Shown here piece by piece: positions 44,447 through 52,885 of a stretch of DNA of 64,000 nt. Made by a program: the position numbers and the translations under genes. This DNA is from CAZBDV01 sp964490765 (GTDB lineage: Bacteria > Cloacimonadota > Cloacimonadia > Cloacimonadales > JAJBBL01). The stretch spans positions 43,566-107,565 of the forward strand of contig CAZBDV010000008.1 in the NCBI GenBank assembly GCA_964490765.1. The letters are read 5' to 3'. Below the pieces are notes generated by a model, which saw nothing but the letters and a program-made list of their open reading frames with translations, was not told where the DNA came from and did not search any database. Within the stretch, counting starts at the first letter, position 1; every line of letters begins with the position of its first letter.

Positions 44447-46429
44447 TTAATCGAAGAAGAACCAGCGAATACCGACGTTCCAGTGAATACCGGCTACAGG
44501 ATACCCATACAGGCTTTCAGATTGCAATAAATTCCTGGCGTCTGCCTGTATATCAAACAATTTAGTTATACTAATCCTGATATACCCGTCAAGCATATTG
44601 GTAGATTCAACCCGATCGAGAGGTGTCTCGAATTCCCCGGTATGATGGTATACCAGTCCGGCAGTAATTGCGTTGTTGTGTAGGAGGTTATACCGGCATT
44701 CGAGATTGATCCTGCCATAATATAAGGGAATGAAATAGAGGTCGTTGTCGAGATGGGCATTGAGTTGTGATAAGAGGGACCAGTCTGTCACACCATAACT
44801 TCTCTTCAATCTATGCTCTGCCGAGATATATTGAGTGGTAAGCTCACCCTTGCCCTCAGAACGTTCAGTATAATCTTTTGTGGATAGTGCTTCATTACCG
44901 GAAGAGTTTATGTCGCCATATTGCACATAATCTCTCTGTCCCACAATCGCTCTTACTTCACCGATCAGAGAATTCAGATGAAGTGAAGAATATAGATCAC
45001 GGGTTATGATCATTCTTATATAATCATCAAACTCAGCCCAGGGTGAATTATCCAGTATGCCAATCCCGGCAGTAAAATTATCGGAAACGTGGTAGTCCAC
45101 AGTCGAATGTGTATAATAATCATAGATGTAACCGGTTAACAATTCGGTTCGAAGATCAAGCTTTTCACCCTTAAACCCATACACGGCCGAACCATCAGTA
45201 ATAAAGGGGAGACTGTCGGAATCTTCCCTGTCAGCATTGGCGAAGTATTCCCAGGTCAGGTCAAGGTAATGTTGTCTCCAATCGAATTGCCGGTTCAGCA
45301 ATATCTGATACGTGGTTCTTCGATCCTGGATTTCCAGAGGTGTAAAATCGTGGCGGATCTTCTCGTAGCGGAAGCCTAAATTGAGAAAGGGGTTATGCCA
45401 TGTCAGGCTGTGTTCACTTATCTTCTCACTATAAGAGACATTGACCAGATATTCGACCTGATCACGGAACTTGACCGGAGGAATATCCTGATTCACATGC
45501 AGAAAATTCCAGCTGAAAGTATGATTGCCGAGAGGTAATCTGACATCCAGGGTGTAGTTAGAACTCTTTTCTCTGGTTCCCATCCAGTATCCGTCCTGAA
45601 AGAGGATGGCAGTCCCGATCTGAAAATTCTCCAGATCGAGAAAATTGTTCTTGGCCAGCCGAATATGTCCATAATCCATATTGAGATAACCTAGTCCGGC
45701 ATAGGTATCGACGAAGGTAATCGGCAGTTCATAATCTCTGGATTCGAAAGTCCAGGTATGTTCGGTCAGCTTCTGTTCATATAAAGGAAAGTAGTTCTGA
45801 AAAGTATGTATGGGTATTGTGGATGATGGAAGAATGGTAAACCCATTCTTTCTCATTATAGGGGTATATCGATTCCAGGATATGAGATGATAGTTTTCGT
45901 TGTAGGCCGGTAAATTGATTGAGTTCAGATTGTGGATAAATGGTTCCTGTTGCTTTTCTATATACAGATCGACTTTTTCGTACAGGACATCCAGATCAGG
46001 AGCGCTGACAGGAATCTCTACCTCATCAGCGATATACTCGGGAACGAAGTCAATCTCTACTGTAAGGACACCGGTACTCGGCTCTCCATTCCTTAATGCT
46101 GGAGTAAATTCCCATTCCCGGACATTTGCTATGGCGAGGCTGTCAAGTTCCGGGATGGACTCTTTTACTTCTATATAACCGATTGTGCTATCCGGTAGAA
46201 CTGTTACATCGAGGACTACTGTTCCCGATATCATATCTCTCTGCAATTCAGGGGGGTAATAGAGAGGGGCACGGTATACAGCTCTTGGAGGTTCGACAGG
46301 TTCTTCTTCGATTTGAGCGAATAAATTGTCGAGACAGACAGCAAACAGAGCAGTCAGGAAAAGGAGTAATAACAGGTAACGTGCCATAAAGTAAAGAGTC
46401 AGATTTTCATACTGGCGGGCTAAAGCCAT
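44447..46429 (-). CDS. Outer-membrane barrel protein with N-terminal TonB-C-like domain
   Basis: About 660 residues. A hydrophobic signal segment (ARYLLLLLFLTALFAVC) follows a short N-terminal stretch. Residues about 60-140 match the TonB C-terminal domain (YYPPELQRDMISGTVVLDVT, ANVREWEFTPALRNGEPSTG). The remaining 500 residues look like an outer-membrane beta-barrel, ending in an aromatic (GIRWFFFD). TonB-C normally sits at the end of the inner-membrane energy transducer, so this fusion is unusual. An ATG at 46447 lacks a ribosome site, and the ATG at 46429 has AGGGGG 5 nt upstream; the signal sequence would fit an even later ATG at 46387 better, but that one has no site. It overlaps the end of the SDR gene by 10 nt. 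Confidence 0.7.
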   Translation of the reverse strand: MALARQYENLTLYFMARYLLLLLFLTALFAVCLDNLFAQIEEEPVEPPRAVYRAPLYYPPELQRDMISGTVVLDVTVLPDSTIGYIEVKESIPELDSLAIANVREWEFTPALRNGEPSTGVLTVEIDFVPEYIADEVEIPVSAPDLDVLYEKVDLYIEKQQEPFIHNLNSINLPAYNENYHLISWNRYTPIMRKNGFTILPSSTIPIHTFQNYFPLYEQKLTEHTWTFESRDYELPITFVDTYAGLGYLNMDYGHIRLAKNNFLDLENFQIGTAILFQDGYWMGTREKSSNYTLDVRLPLGNHTFSWNFLHVNQDIPPVKFRDQVEYLVNVSYSEKISEHSLTWHNPFLNLGFRYEKIRHDFTPLEIQDRRTTYQILLNRQFDWRQHYLDLTWEYFANADREDSDSLPFITDGSAVYGFKGEKLDLRTELLTGYIYDYYTHSTVDYHVSDNFTAGIGILDNSPWAEFDDYIRMIITRDLYSSLHLNSLIGEVRAIVGQRDYVQYGDINSSGNEALSTKDYTERSEGKGELTTQYISAEHRLKRSYGVTDWSLLSQLNAHLDNDLYFIPLYYGRINLECRYNLLHNNAITAGLVYHHTGEFETPLDRVESTNMLDGYIRISITKLFDIQADARNLLQSESLYGYPVAGIHWNVGIRWFFFD

Positions 46430-47394
46430 CCCTTCCCCCTGTACCATTCATAAGTTTTGCGTAGTTCTTCCTTCAGGTCCCGCTGTAATTCGAAACCGAG
46501 CAGTTTTCTTGCCTTTCCTGTATCACAGATCCAGGCTCTCCCCTTCATCTCACGAAGTTTCTGAAGATTGATCAGCGCCTGCCTTCTGCTTAATTTACCC
46601 TTCAGTTCACCGAAAAGGGCTACTGGATAGACGAATAGCTCCGGTATCCTGATTCTTATAGTTTTCCTGTTCATTGCAGATTCCAGGGCGTTTATAAACT
46701 CATCCCAGCTGTAGTAAGAGCTACAGGAGGCGAAGAAGATTTCGCCGTAAGCTTTTGGGTTGCCGAATGTTTGCAGAACCATCTCAGTTAAACCGCTGAC
46801 CGGAATAAGGCTGATGTATCTGGGACGATAACCGATAACAAGTGATATACCCCGTTTCACGAGCTTAAAATATTGCAGGAAATCAGAGTCACCCGGTCCA
46901 AATACGGAAGCTGGCCTGATGATAGTCCATTCCTTACGGCAGTTTTTTACTACCTCTGCTTCTGCCAGGAGTTTACTCTTTCCATAGTAACTCACCGGAT
47001 AGCACTCATCCTCTTCCCGTTTGCCGGTTAGAGTGTCACATTCACCAGAAGCAGCCTGGCTGCTGATAAATACGAACTGCTGTAGAGAATCGACCTCATT
47101 AGCTGCTCTCACAATATGTGAGGTGAGTTCGATATTAAACCGTAAAAATTCCTCCCAGTTCTTACCACGTGTTATGGCAGCATTATGAACCAGAATGGTA
47201 TTACCCTGAAGAGCCGATTTTAATTCTTCTGTATCCAGGTAGTCTATCACGGTTGCCTTAAAATCTGCAGGAAGGAGTGAGAGATCGGCACCCTTTCTCA
47301 CGAGTCCGGTAACCTGCCACCCTCTGGAGAGGCATTCACTTACCATATTACTGCCGACAAACCCGTTAGCCCCGGTTATTGCTACTTTATGCAT
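46420..47394 (-). CDS. NAD-dependent epimerase/dehydratase (extended SDR)
   Basis: A 324-residue Rossmann enzyme. It has the N-terminal cofactor motif ITGANGFVGSNMV (GxxGxxG) and the catalytic YYGKSKLLAEAEVV (YxxxK), with HNAAITRG in the usual position. It resembles 3-beta-HSD/sugar-nucleotide epimerase-type extended SDRs, and the substrate is unknown. It is upstream of and overlaps the TonB-C/barrel gene, so the two share a transcript. Confidence 0.85.
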   Translation of the reverse strand: MHKVAITGANGFVGSNMVSECLSRGWQVTGLVRKGADLSLLPADFKATVIDYLDTEELKSALQGNTILVHNAAITRGKNWEEFLRFNIELTSHIVRAANEVDSLQQFVFISSQAASGECDTLTGKREEDECYPVSYYGKSKLLAEAEVVKNCRKEWTIIRPASVFGPGDSDFLQYFKLVKRGISLVIGYRPRYISLIPVSGLTEMVLQTFGNPKAYGEIFFASCSSYYSWDEFINALESAMNRKTIRIRIPELFVYPVALFGELKGKLSRRQALINLQKLREMKGRAWICDTGKARKLLGFELQRDLKEELRKTYEWYRGKGWL

Positions 47395-47735
47395 ATTGTT
47401 TCCAATAAATTATCATATTATCAATCCCTGTATGCTATTTATTGAGAGAGGAAAGTGTCAAATATTTTATACCCCGGAATGCTCTCTCTCAAGAACGTCT
47501 GAAGTGGATAACTTGAATGAATCGTTTTGCGTGAAGGATCTTGTTCCAGACTATAAGCCAATCATACTGGGATAAGTTGCCTGCTTCAGCATTTTGGAGA
47601 AAAAATGAGTTAAATAAAAAACTTGACCAAAAGATCTTATGTTTGTCATAGATAATAAAAGGGTATGATGGATGCAGTTTGGCATATAGCAACCTTATCA
47701 ACCTTTCAGGATTGATACAGGCGGGGAGGTGACTG
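47395..47735. other. Intergenic region before the lipoprotein pair
   Basis: A 341-nt divergent gap. GAGAGAGG and CTCTCTC stretches near 47443-47490 can pair loosely. TTGACC at about 47623 has no convincing -10. A 98-codon open frame on the minus strand has no ribosome site and is not called. GGGAGGTGA for the lipoprotein gene is at the right end. Confidence 0.35.
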
Positions 47736-48701
47736 ATGAAAAGTCTGGTATTTTTTCTCGTTCCGATTATAGGTCTTATATTCATCTTTGGTTGTAGCGA
47801 AAGTACAACCGGGCCGTTGGGAACGGTATCAACTCCGGAATTTGATATCGAAAGCGGTACTTATGGGCATCCTCAGGTGGTGAGGATAAGCTGTGCAACA
47901 GAAGGTTCTGTGATAAGATATACACTTGATGATACGACTCCGACTTCAACATCGAGTGTATATAGTGATTCTCTTTTAGTTTCGACAACAAAGACTATCA
48001 AAGCTCGAGCATTCAAGGATAAATGGGATCCGAGTGATATGGCGGTTCTCTATCTGGTTATAGATCCTGAATCAGTTGTAGTCGTGATCGAATTCGATGA
48101 AAATCCTCTCTATATTCCTCTCAATACCCTCTCAACCATCAGGGCAAGAGCTTATGATAAGGACCATCAACCGGTAGTGCTTCCCCTCGATTTCTCTGTT
48201 TCTATCGGCACAATGATGTATCTCGGTTATGAACCTGAAGGTTGGAACTCGATAGTATGGAATCCGGGTATAACAGCCCAGAATGCCACAGTTACAGCCC
48301 AGGTAGGAGATATTACTGCTCAGAAATATTATCAGGTTATACCAGATCCCCCGGCGGAGATATCATTGACTGCTTTCTATGATGATGACGGAGATTGGGT
48401 ACCAGTTCCAGCGGAAGGATTACCGGTCAACTTCCCCGGTGAAGTTATTATCAGAGCAACAGTACGAGACAAATACGGGAATAGCGTAATGGAGGATATC
48501 GGTATCCAGTTTACTGCTACACTGGGTGAGATCGAAGGGCTCGGTGTAACAGACGTGAACGGTACAGCCTCTGTCAGTTTCTCTGTAGGCTCGATAGCTG
48601 GAATTGCCGAGATTACTGCCATCACTATTGAGCCGGGTGAAGGTGATGAGTACATCTCCGAATCGCTGACAATGACAATATATCAGGCAAGAAAATTATA
48701 G
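47736..48701 (+). CDS. Lipoprotein with chitobiase C-terminal-like (CHB_HEX_C) and Ig-like domains
   Basis: A 321-residue lipoprotein. The signal peptide ends in the lipobox IFGC (Cys at about residue 20), followed by SESTTG. Residues about 30-110 match the CHB_HEX_C_1 type (VRISCATEGSVIRYTLDDTT then IKARAFKDKWDPSDM). The remainder has invasin/Big-1-like repeats (NSVMEDIGIQFTATLGEIEG, GTASVSFSVGS). The function is probably surface binding or scaffolding. The next gene is a longer paralogue of the same design. Confidence 0.8.
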   Translation: MKSLVFFLVPIIGLIFIFGCSESTTGPLGTVSTPEFDIESGTYGHPQVVRISCATEGSVIRYTLDDTTPTSTSSVYSDSLLVSTTKTIKARAFKDKWDPSDMAVLYLVIDPESVVVVIEFDENPLYIPLNTLSTIRARAYDKDHQPVVLPLDFSVSIGTMMYLGYEPEGWNSIVWNPGITAQNATVTAQVGDITAQKYYQVIPDPPAEISLTAFYDDDGDWVPVPAEGLPVNFPGEVIIRATVRDKYGNSVMEDIGIQFTATLGEIEGLGVTDVNGTASVSFSVGSIAGIAEITAITIEPGEGDEYISESLTMTIYQARKL

Positions 48702-48774
48702 AAGATTATGGCAACAATCAAGATAATAGGAAAGAAAACAATCGAATGATATAATCATAGACCGGGAGGTAATT

Positions 48775-50832
48775 ATGAAATCAGGAGTATTCCTGCTCTC
48801 ATCTATTATTACACTGATATTCTTACTCGGCTGTAGCGACAGTACTACGGATTCAAAGCCTCGTGTTGCTACTCCTGAGTTTAGCATAACTGATGGCATC
48901 TATATAGTGCCCCAGGAGGTGGAGATCACCTGTGAAACAGAAGGGGCAGAGATCCGCTTCACTACAGACGGGAGTAATCCCGGCATTTCATCAACACTCT
49001 ATACCGGACCTCTGACAGTCTCTGAAGATAGTATACTGAAAGCTAAGGCATTCAGGGAGGAATGGAACCCGAGTGAGACGGCCACTCTGAATATAATCAT
49101 AGATGAGGACTACGAGATCGGGAGAATTGAATTCAGTGATTTTCCTGATACTTTGCAGTTACAGACGACACTGCCGGTAAAGGTAGCACTCTTTGATATC
49201 GACGATAATCCGGTTCCTGACGGTATAGTTGTTAACTTTACCGCTGATAAGGGCTTCTTCGAGGGGGGCAACCAGGCTTCTACAAGCGGGGGAGAGACCG
49301 AAATCCTCTTTAATACAGGAATTATTGCCGGAGATCTGGTTATACGGGCCAGAGTGGGTGATATTATCGAGTCCGTGAGTGCCTGCATAGTTCCCGCCTT
49401 AGCTTCCCAGATATCAGTTACCCTGGAGAGTCAGAATAATGAGGGTGAGTGGGTAGAGTTTACAGAACCCATTCCTGTCGATTTCGGTTTCGACTTGAGA
49501 ATAAAAGTCCTTCTACGCGATCAATACAATAATCCGACACCTGATATTGGGCTGAATTTCACTACTACCCTGGGTGAGATAGAAGAATATGCCACTACCG
49601 GTGATGATGGTTCAGCTTACGTATCATTCCAGCCTGGTTCAATTGTCGGTGAGGGAGTGGTATCTGTCAATACGACAGAGCCGGGAGCGGATGGAGATAT
49701 CCTTTCAGCCGAGTTTACATTCTATATTTACAGCGATGAGATAAGTTCCCTTGTATTTACAGAAGATGAATATATGCTTGATGTTATTGGTGTCGGTGGT
49801 ATGGAGTCCATTCTCCTGCAGGTCGAGTTACAGAATTATCTTGGTGAAATTGTTCCGGAGAATGTCTGGGTCAGATTTGAAATTACGATAGAGGGTAGCG
49901 ATCTCGGCCTGCATTTTGAGAACCAGGAACAGAGTATCGATGTTCAGGCTGAAGAGGGTATTGCATCAGTAGCACTATTTTCCGGAACCGTATCCGGTTC
50001 CGCCCTTCTGCAGGCTGCTCTACTGGACGATCCAGAGATCCAGGACGATAGAGAAGTGACTGTCAATCCCGGTCCTGTTCATAATGTCGAGTTCATCACC
50101 GGCAGTTATGATACAGGTGAAAATCTGGGTGGAGGACGCTGGGAGATCGATGCCTGGCTCTATGTTCTGGATATTCACGATAATCCCGCTCTGGAAGATG
50201 GCACACCAGTAACCTTCTCTCTTGGTAATGATCCTGCTCCACCGCAAGATTGTTATATAACAGCTATCACTCAGGTAGAAGACGGTTATGCTACAACGAA
50301 CATAAGCTATCACGGCAATGATACCTTCTCACAGATTCTTGTCCTCAGTGAGTTCAACGATACAATCCACGACGAGCTGGTCAAGTTACCGGTGCAATTT
50401 CCCCAGTTGGAACTTTATACGATCGGTAGTCATGTAGATTTCTTCTCTGATTCAGGTCCGGATGCCTCTGCTCAGGTCGAATTCCATGTTAGTGTGATCG
50501 ATGGGCAGGGTAACAGTATATCCAATGGCAGGCTGCTCTGCACTAGTCCGTTTGGCCAGTTTGAATACTATGAATGGTTTGACGAAGATGATAATCTGAT
50601 CAATGAACCTTATCAACATCCTGACCCTTACTACATAACCAGTTATATTGGCATGGCCAGAGGATATATAAGACTCTGGATCTGGGAATGCCCACCGCCC
50701 GGAGAAGATGATTATGTAAGCGAACAGGAGGTTGAGCTTACCGTATCTCTGGAAGACTCAGACGCTTCAGTCACCGGTGTGATTGTAATTCGACGCTATA
50801 ACTTCCCCGAACCGCAGGTAAGACAGGAATAG
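48775..50832 (+). CDS. Longer paralogous lipoprotein with CHB_HEX_C-like and multiple Ig-like domains
   Basis: A 685-residue lipoprotein with lipobox LLGC and SDSTTDS after it. The N-terminal 110 residues closely parallel the preceding protein (VEITCETEGAEIRFTTDGSN, LKAKAFREEWNPSETA). At least four Big/invasin-like segments follow (GLNFTTTLGEIEEYATTGDD is the clearest match to the neighbour). It is a tandem duplicate of the previous gene with extra C-terminal domains. Likely surface-exposed. It is convergent with the sorting-domain protein gene. Confidence 0.82.
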   Translation: MKSGVFLLSSIITLIFLLGCSDSTTDSKPRVATPEFSITDGIYIVPQEVEITCETEGAEIRFTTDGSNPGISSTLYTGPLTVSEDSILKAKAFREEWNPSETATLNIIIDEDYEIGRIEFSDFPDTLQLQTTLPVKVALFDIDDNPVPDGIVVNFTADKGFFEGGNQASTSGGETEILFNTGIIAGDLVIRARVGDIIESVSACIVPALASQISVTLESQNNEGEWVEFTEPIPVDFGFDLRIKVLLRDQYNNPTPDIGLNFTTTLGEIEEYATTGDDGSAYVSFQPGSIVGEGVVSVNTTEPGADGDILSAEFTFYIYSDEISSLVFTEDEYMLDVIGVGGMESILLQVELQNYLGEIVPENVWVRFEITIEGSDLGLHFENQEQSIDVQAEEGIASVALFSGTVSGSALLQAALLDDPEIQDDREVTVNPGPVHNVEFITGSYDTGENLGGGRWEIDAWLYVLDIHDNPALEDGTPVTFSLGNDPAPPQDCYITAITQVEDGYATTNISYHGNDTFSQILVLSEFNDTIHDELVKLPVQFPQLELYTIGSHVDFFSDSGPDASAQVEFHVSVIDGQGNSISNGRLLCTSPFGQFEYYEWFDEDDNLINEPYQHPDPYYITSYIGMARGYIRLWIWECPPPGEDDYVSEQEVELTVSLEDSDASVTGVIVIRRYNFPEPQVRQE

Positions 50833-50858
50833 TTCTTCGCGCACCAAACCATCACTGT

Positions 50859-52214
50859 TTACTTGAGCAAGAGCATTTTGTTTACCCTTTTACTCTCTTC
50901 TGTCTGCAGAAGTGCGAAGTATATCCCACTGGGAAGCGTATTGCCCTGAGTGTCTTTTCCGTCCCAATAGATTGCGTATTCTCCTTCGACAAAGCTTCCC
51001 GACAGGAGAGTAGCAATCCGTTCTCCTCTGACAGAGTAAAGGGAAATAGAGACTGCTGATTTATCCGGGATACTGAACTTGATGATAGTTCTGTCGTTGA
51101 GTGGATTGGGGTAGTTCTCTAGAGTAATACTTTCGTATGCAGGAAGAGATGTCTCTTCCAGAGATACCTCCCCAATACCGTTTGTAAATCTGAACACTCC
51201 GTCACCTGTTGTTCCCAGATAGATTTCATCCCCTTTATCAATAGAGCGGTAAGCGAAAGAGAGTGTGCCTCTTCTCCCCATACCACCGTTAACCTCTGCC
51301 CAGGTTTCTCCTCCATCCTCACTGATAAATAAAAGGAGTTCTTCATAGATGTTACGCTGGAAACAGCTGGAATAGACAATCTGATTATCATGCTCACTGA
51401 CAGCCAGGCCCCAGACATCAAACCAGGGTATCTCTTCATCTGCCGCGCCATCGAGAATTACCGACCAGTTATCACCTCCATCAGAGGTCTTGATTATCCT
51501 CCCCTCCATTCCTGCATAGATTATCTGGCCATCGTGAGGGTCGAAGGCAATGATATGACAGGCATTATCACCACCAACCAGATACCAGAGAATGGTTTCG
51601 TCCCAGGTATTACCACCATCGTAAGACCTGAGCAGAAATGCTGCGTGCATTCCACTTTCACCGCCACCCCAGATTATATCCGGATTTTCGGGATGGAATC
51701 TGATAAAGTGAACACCGTATCCAATAGAATTCCACTGGCCCCATAGAAGTTCCCAGACTGGGTCATCATCAGTTATTCGCGATACGGAACTGGCATCAGT
51801 CGATAACACAACACCCGGCAGGCCGGGATGTGTATCTAGCGAGAATGTCTGAAAAAGACTGTCATACTCGATCCCTGCAGAATAGCAGTACCAGTTGTCA
51901 CCACCATCGTCAGTCCGATATACAGGACTTTCTGCAGAAGATCCAAAGTTATTGGTGCAACCGGCAACAATACTGTTATGGTTGATAACTGCCAGACTCA
52001 AAATCAACTGATCTTCCAGCCCCAAATGGGTCCATAGAGTATCCTGCTCGTTGATGTTCTTGCTGTATATACCATTATCGGTCGCTGCATAAAGGTAATT
52101 GTCATAGAGCCGTAACTCCCTGATCATATAACCACTGAGCCCAATATGCTCGAACTCTGCTGCGATTGTAACACTCAGAAGTGTTAACAAAAGCACCAGG
52201 TATATCCTGCTCAT
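50859..52214 (-). CDS. Secreted beta-propeller (BNR/sialidase-like) protein with C-terminal sorting domain
   Basis: A 451-residue exported protein with a signal peptide (MSRIYLVLLLTLLSVTIA). The body contains repeated YRTDDGGDNWY-, SYDGGNTWDE-, KTSDGGDNWSV- and SEDGGETWAEV-type Asp-box motifs, as in BNR/photosystem-assembly-like propellers. The last 80 residues (NYPNPLNDRTIIKFSIPDKS, YAIYWDGKDTQGNTLPSGIY) are a FlgD-like/type IX secretion C-terminal sorting domain. It is likely exported across the outer membrane and attached to the surface. Its ligand is unknown. Confidence 0.86.
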   Translation of the reverse strand: MSRIYLVLLLTLLSVTIAAEFEHIGLSGYMIRELRLYDNYLYAATDNGIYSKNINEQDTLWTHLGLEDQLILSLAVINHNSIVAGCTNNFGSSAESPVYRTDDGGDNWYCYSAGIEYDSLFQTFSLDTHPGLPGVVLSTDASSVSRITDDDPVWELLWGQWNSIGYGVHFIRFHPENPDIIWGGGESGMHAAFLLRSYDGGNTWDETILWYLVGGDNACHIIAFDPHDGQIIYAGMEGRIIKTSDGGDNWSVILDGAADEEIPWFDVWGLAVSEHDNQIVYSSCFQRNIYEELLLFISEDGGETWAEVNGGMGRRGTLSFAYRSIDKGDEIYLGTTGDGVFRFTNGIGEVSLEETSLPAYESITLENYPNPLNDRTIIKFSIPDKSAVSISLYSVRGERIATLLSGSFVEGEYAIYWDGKDTQGNTLPSGIYFALLQTEESKRVNKMLLLK

Positions 52215-52885
52215 AATGCTTCCTCCTCTTAATTTTCATCACCCACTTTTTATAATATAGTGACATATAAAATTTTTGTCAAGTGTATATCACCACTCTC
52301 CCTGCTACTTCTCCCTTAGGTATTCCCATAACCCGTAACACGTAACCCCTTGCTTCACTCCCGCCGGGGCATTGATAATTCATTGTTCATTATCTCTCTG
52401 CTTCTCCTTCCTCCGGTTTTCCAGTAACCCGTAACTCGTAACTTCCACCCTGCTTCTCCTCTTTCCGCTCAATTATTCACCGCCCTCTATTATATCTGCA
52501 TCACAAAAATCACTCACTTTTCTCCATAAATCCCCCAACCCCTTATCAGCAAAGCATTCCAGTCCAACAAAATTTTTTTACCTCTTTTTTCTCCCCCTCT
52601 TTCTCCCCGAATCTCTCAAAATTTTCCTTGCAATTTTCCCGTTCAGCTTTTAGAAGTTGACAAATTCAGGATAAATAAACTAATTTGTCCTCAATATGTT
52701 AATGAGCGTAATAAATAAGACGAAAGAAGAGATAACATCGGATTTGTAAATTCTTAAATTTCGTCGTTAAAACAGCTTTGCACGACATTTATCATCATAA
52801 TGAAGTATGAAATAGCTTTGAGAGAGCTGAGGTATTTAGCCTTTTACAGGTGAAATGTAAAAATATATGTAGTTAAGGAGCAGTA
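52215..52885. other. 670-bp non-coding stretch at the left border of the defence-like island
   Basis: The strand shown is pyrimidine-rich (many CTCC/TTCC runs) with no credible gene. It contains two degenerate 45-bp repeats (listed separately) and, near its right end, AAGGAG for the helicase gene. Confidence 0.6.
52302..52442. repeat. Two 45-bp degenerate direct repeats
   Basis: Copies at 52302-52346 and 52398-52442 are the same length and agree at 36 of 45 positions by my alignment. Both end with CCCGTAAC-n-CGTAAC. A partial third copy (CTGCTTCTCC) lies just downstream near 52452. Confidence 0.75.

Noticed and set aside
47489..47785. 98-codon minus-strand ORF
   Set aside because: Overlaps the start of the lipoprotein gene and lacks a ribosome site.
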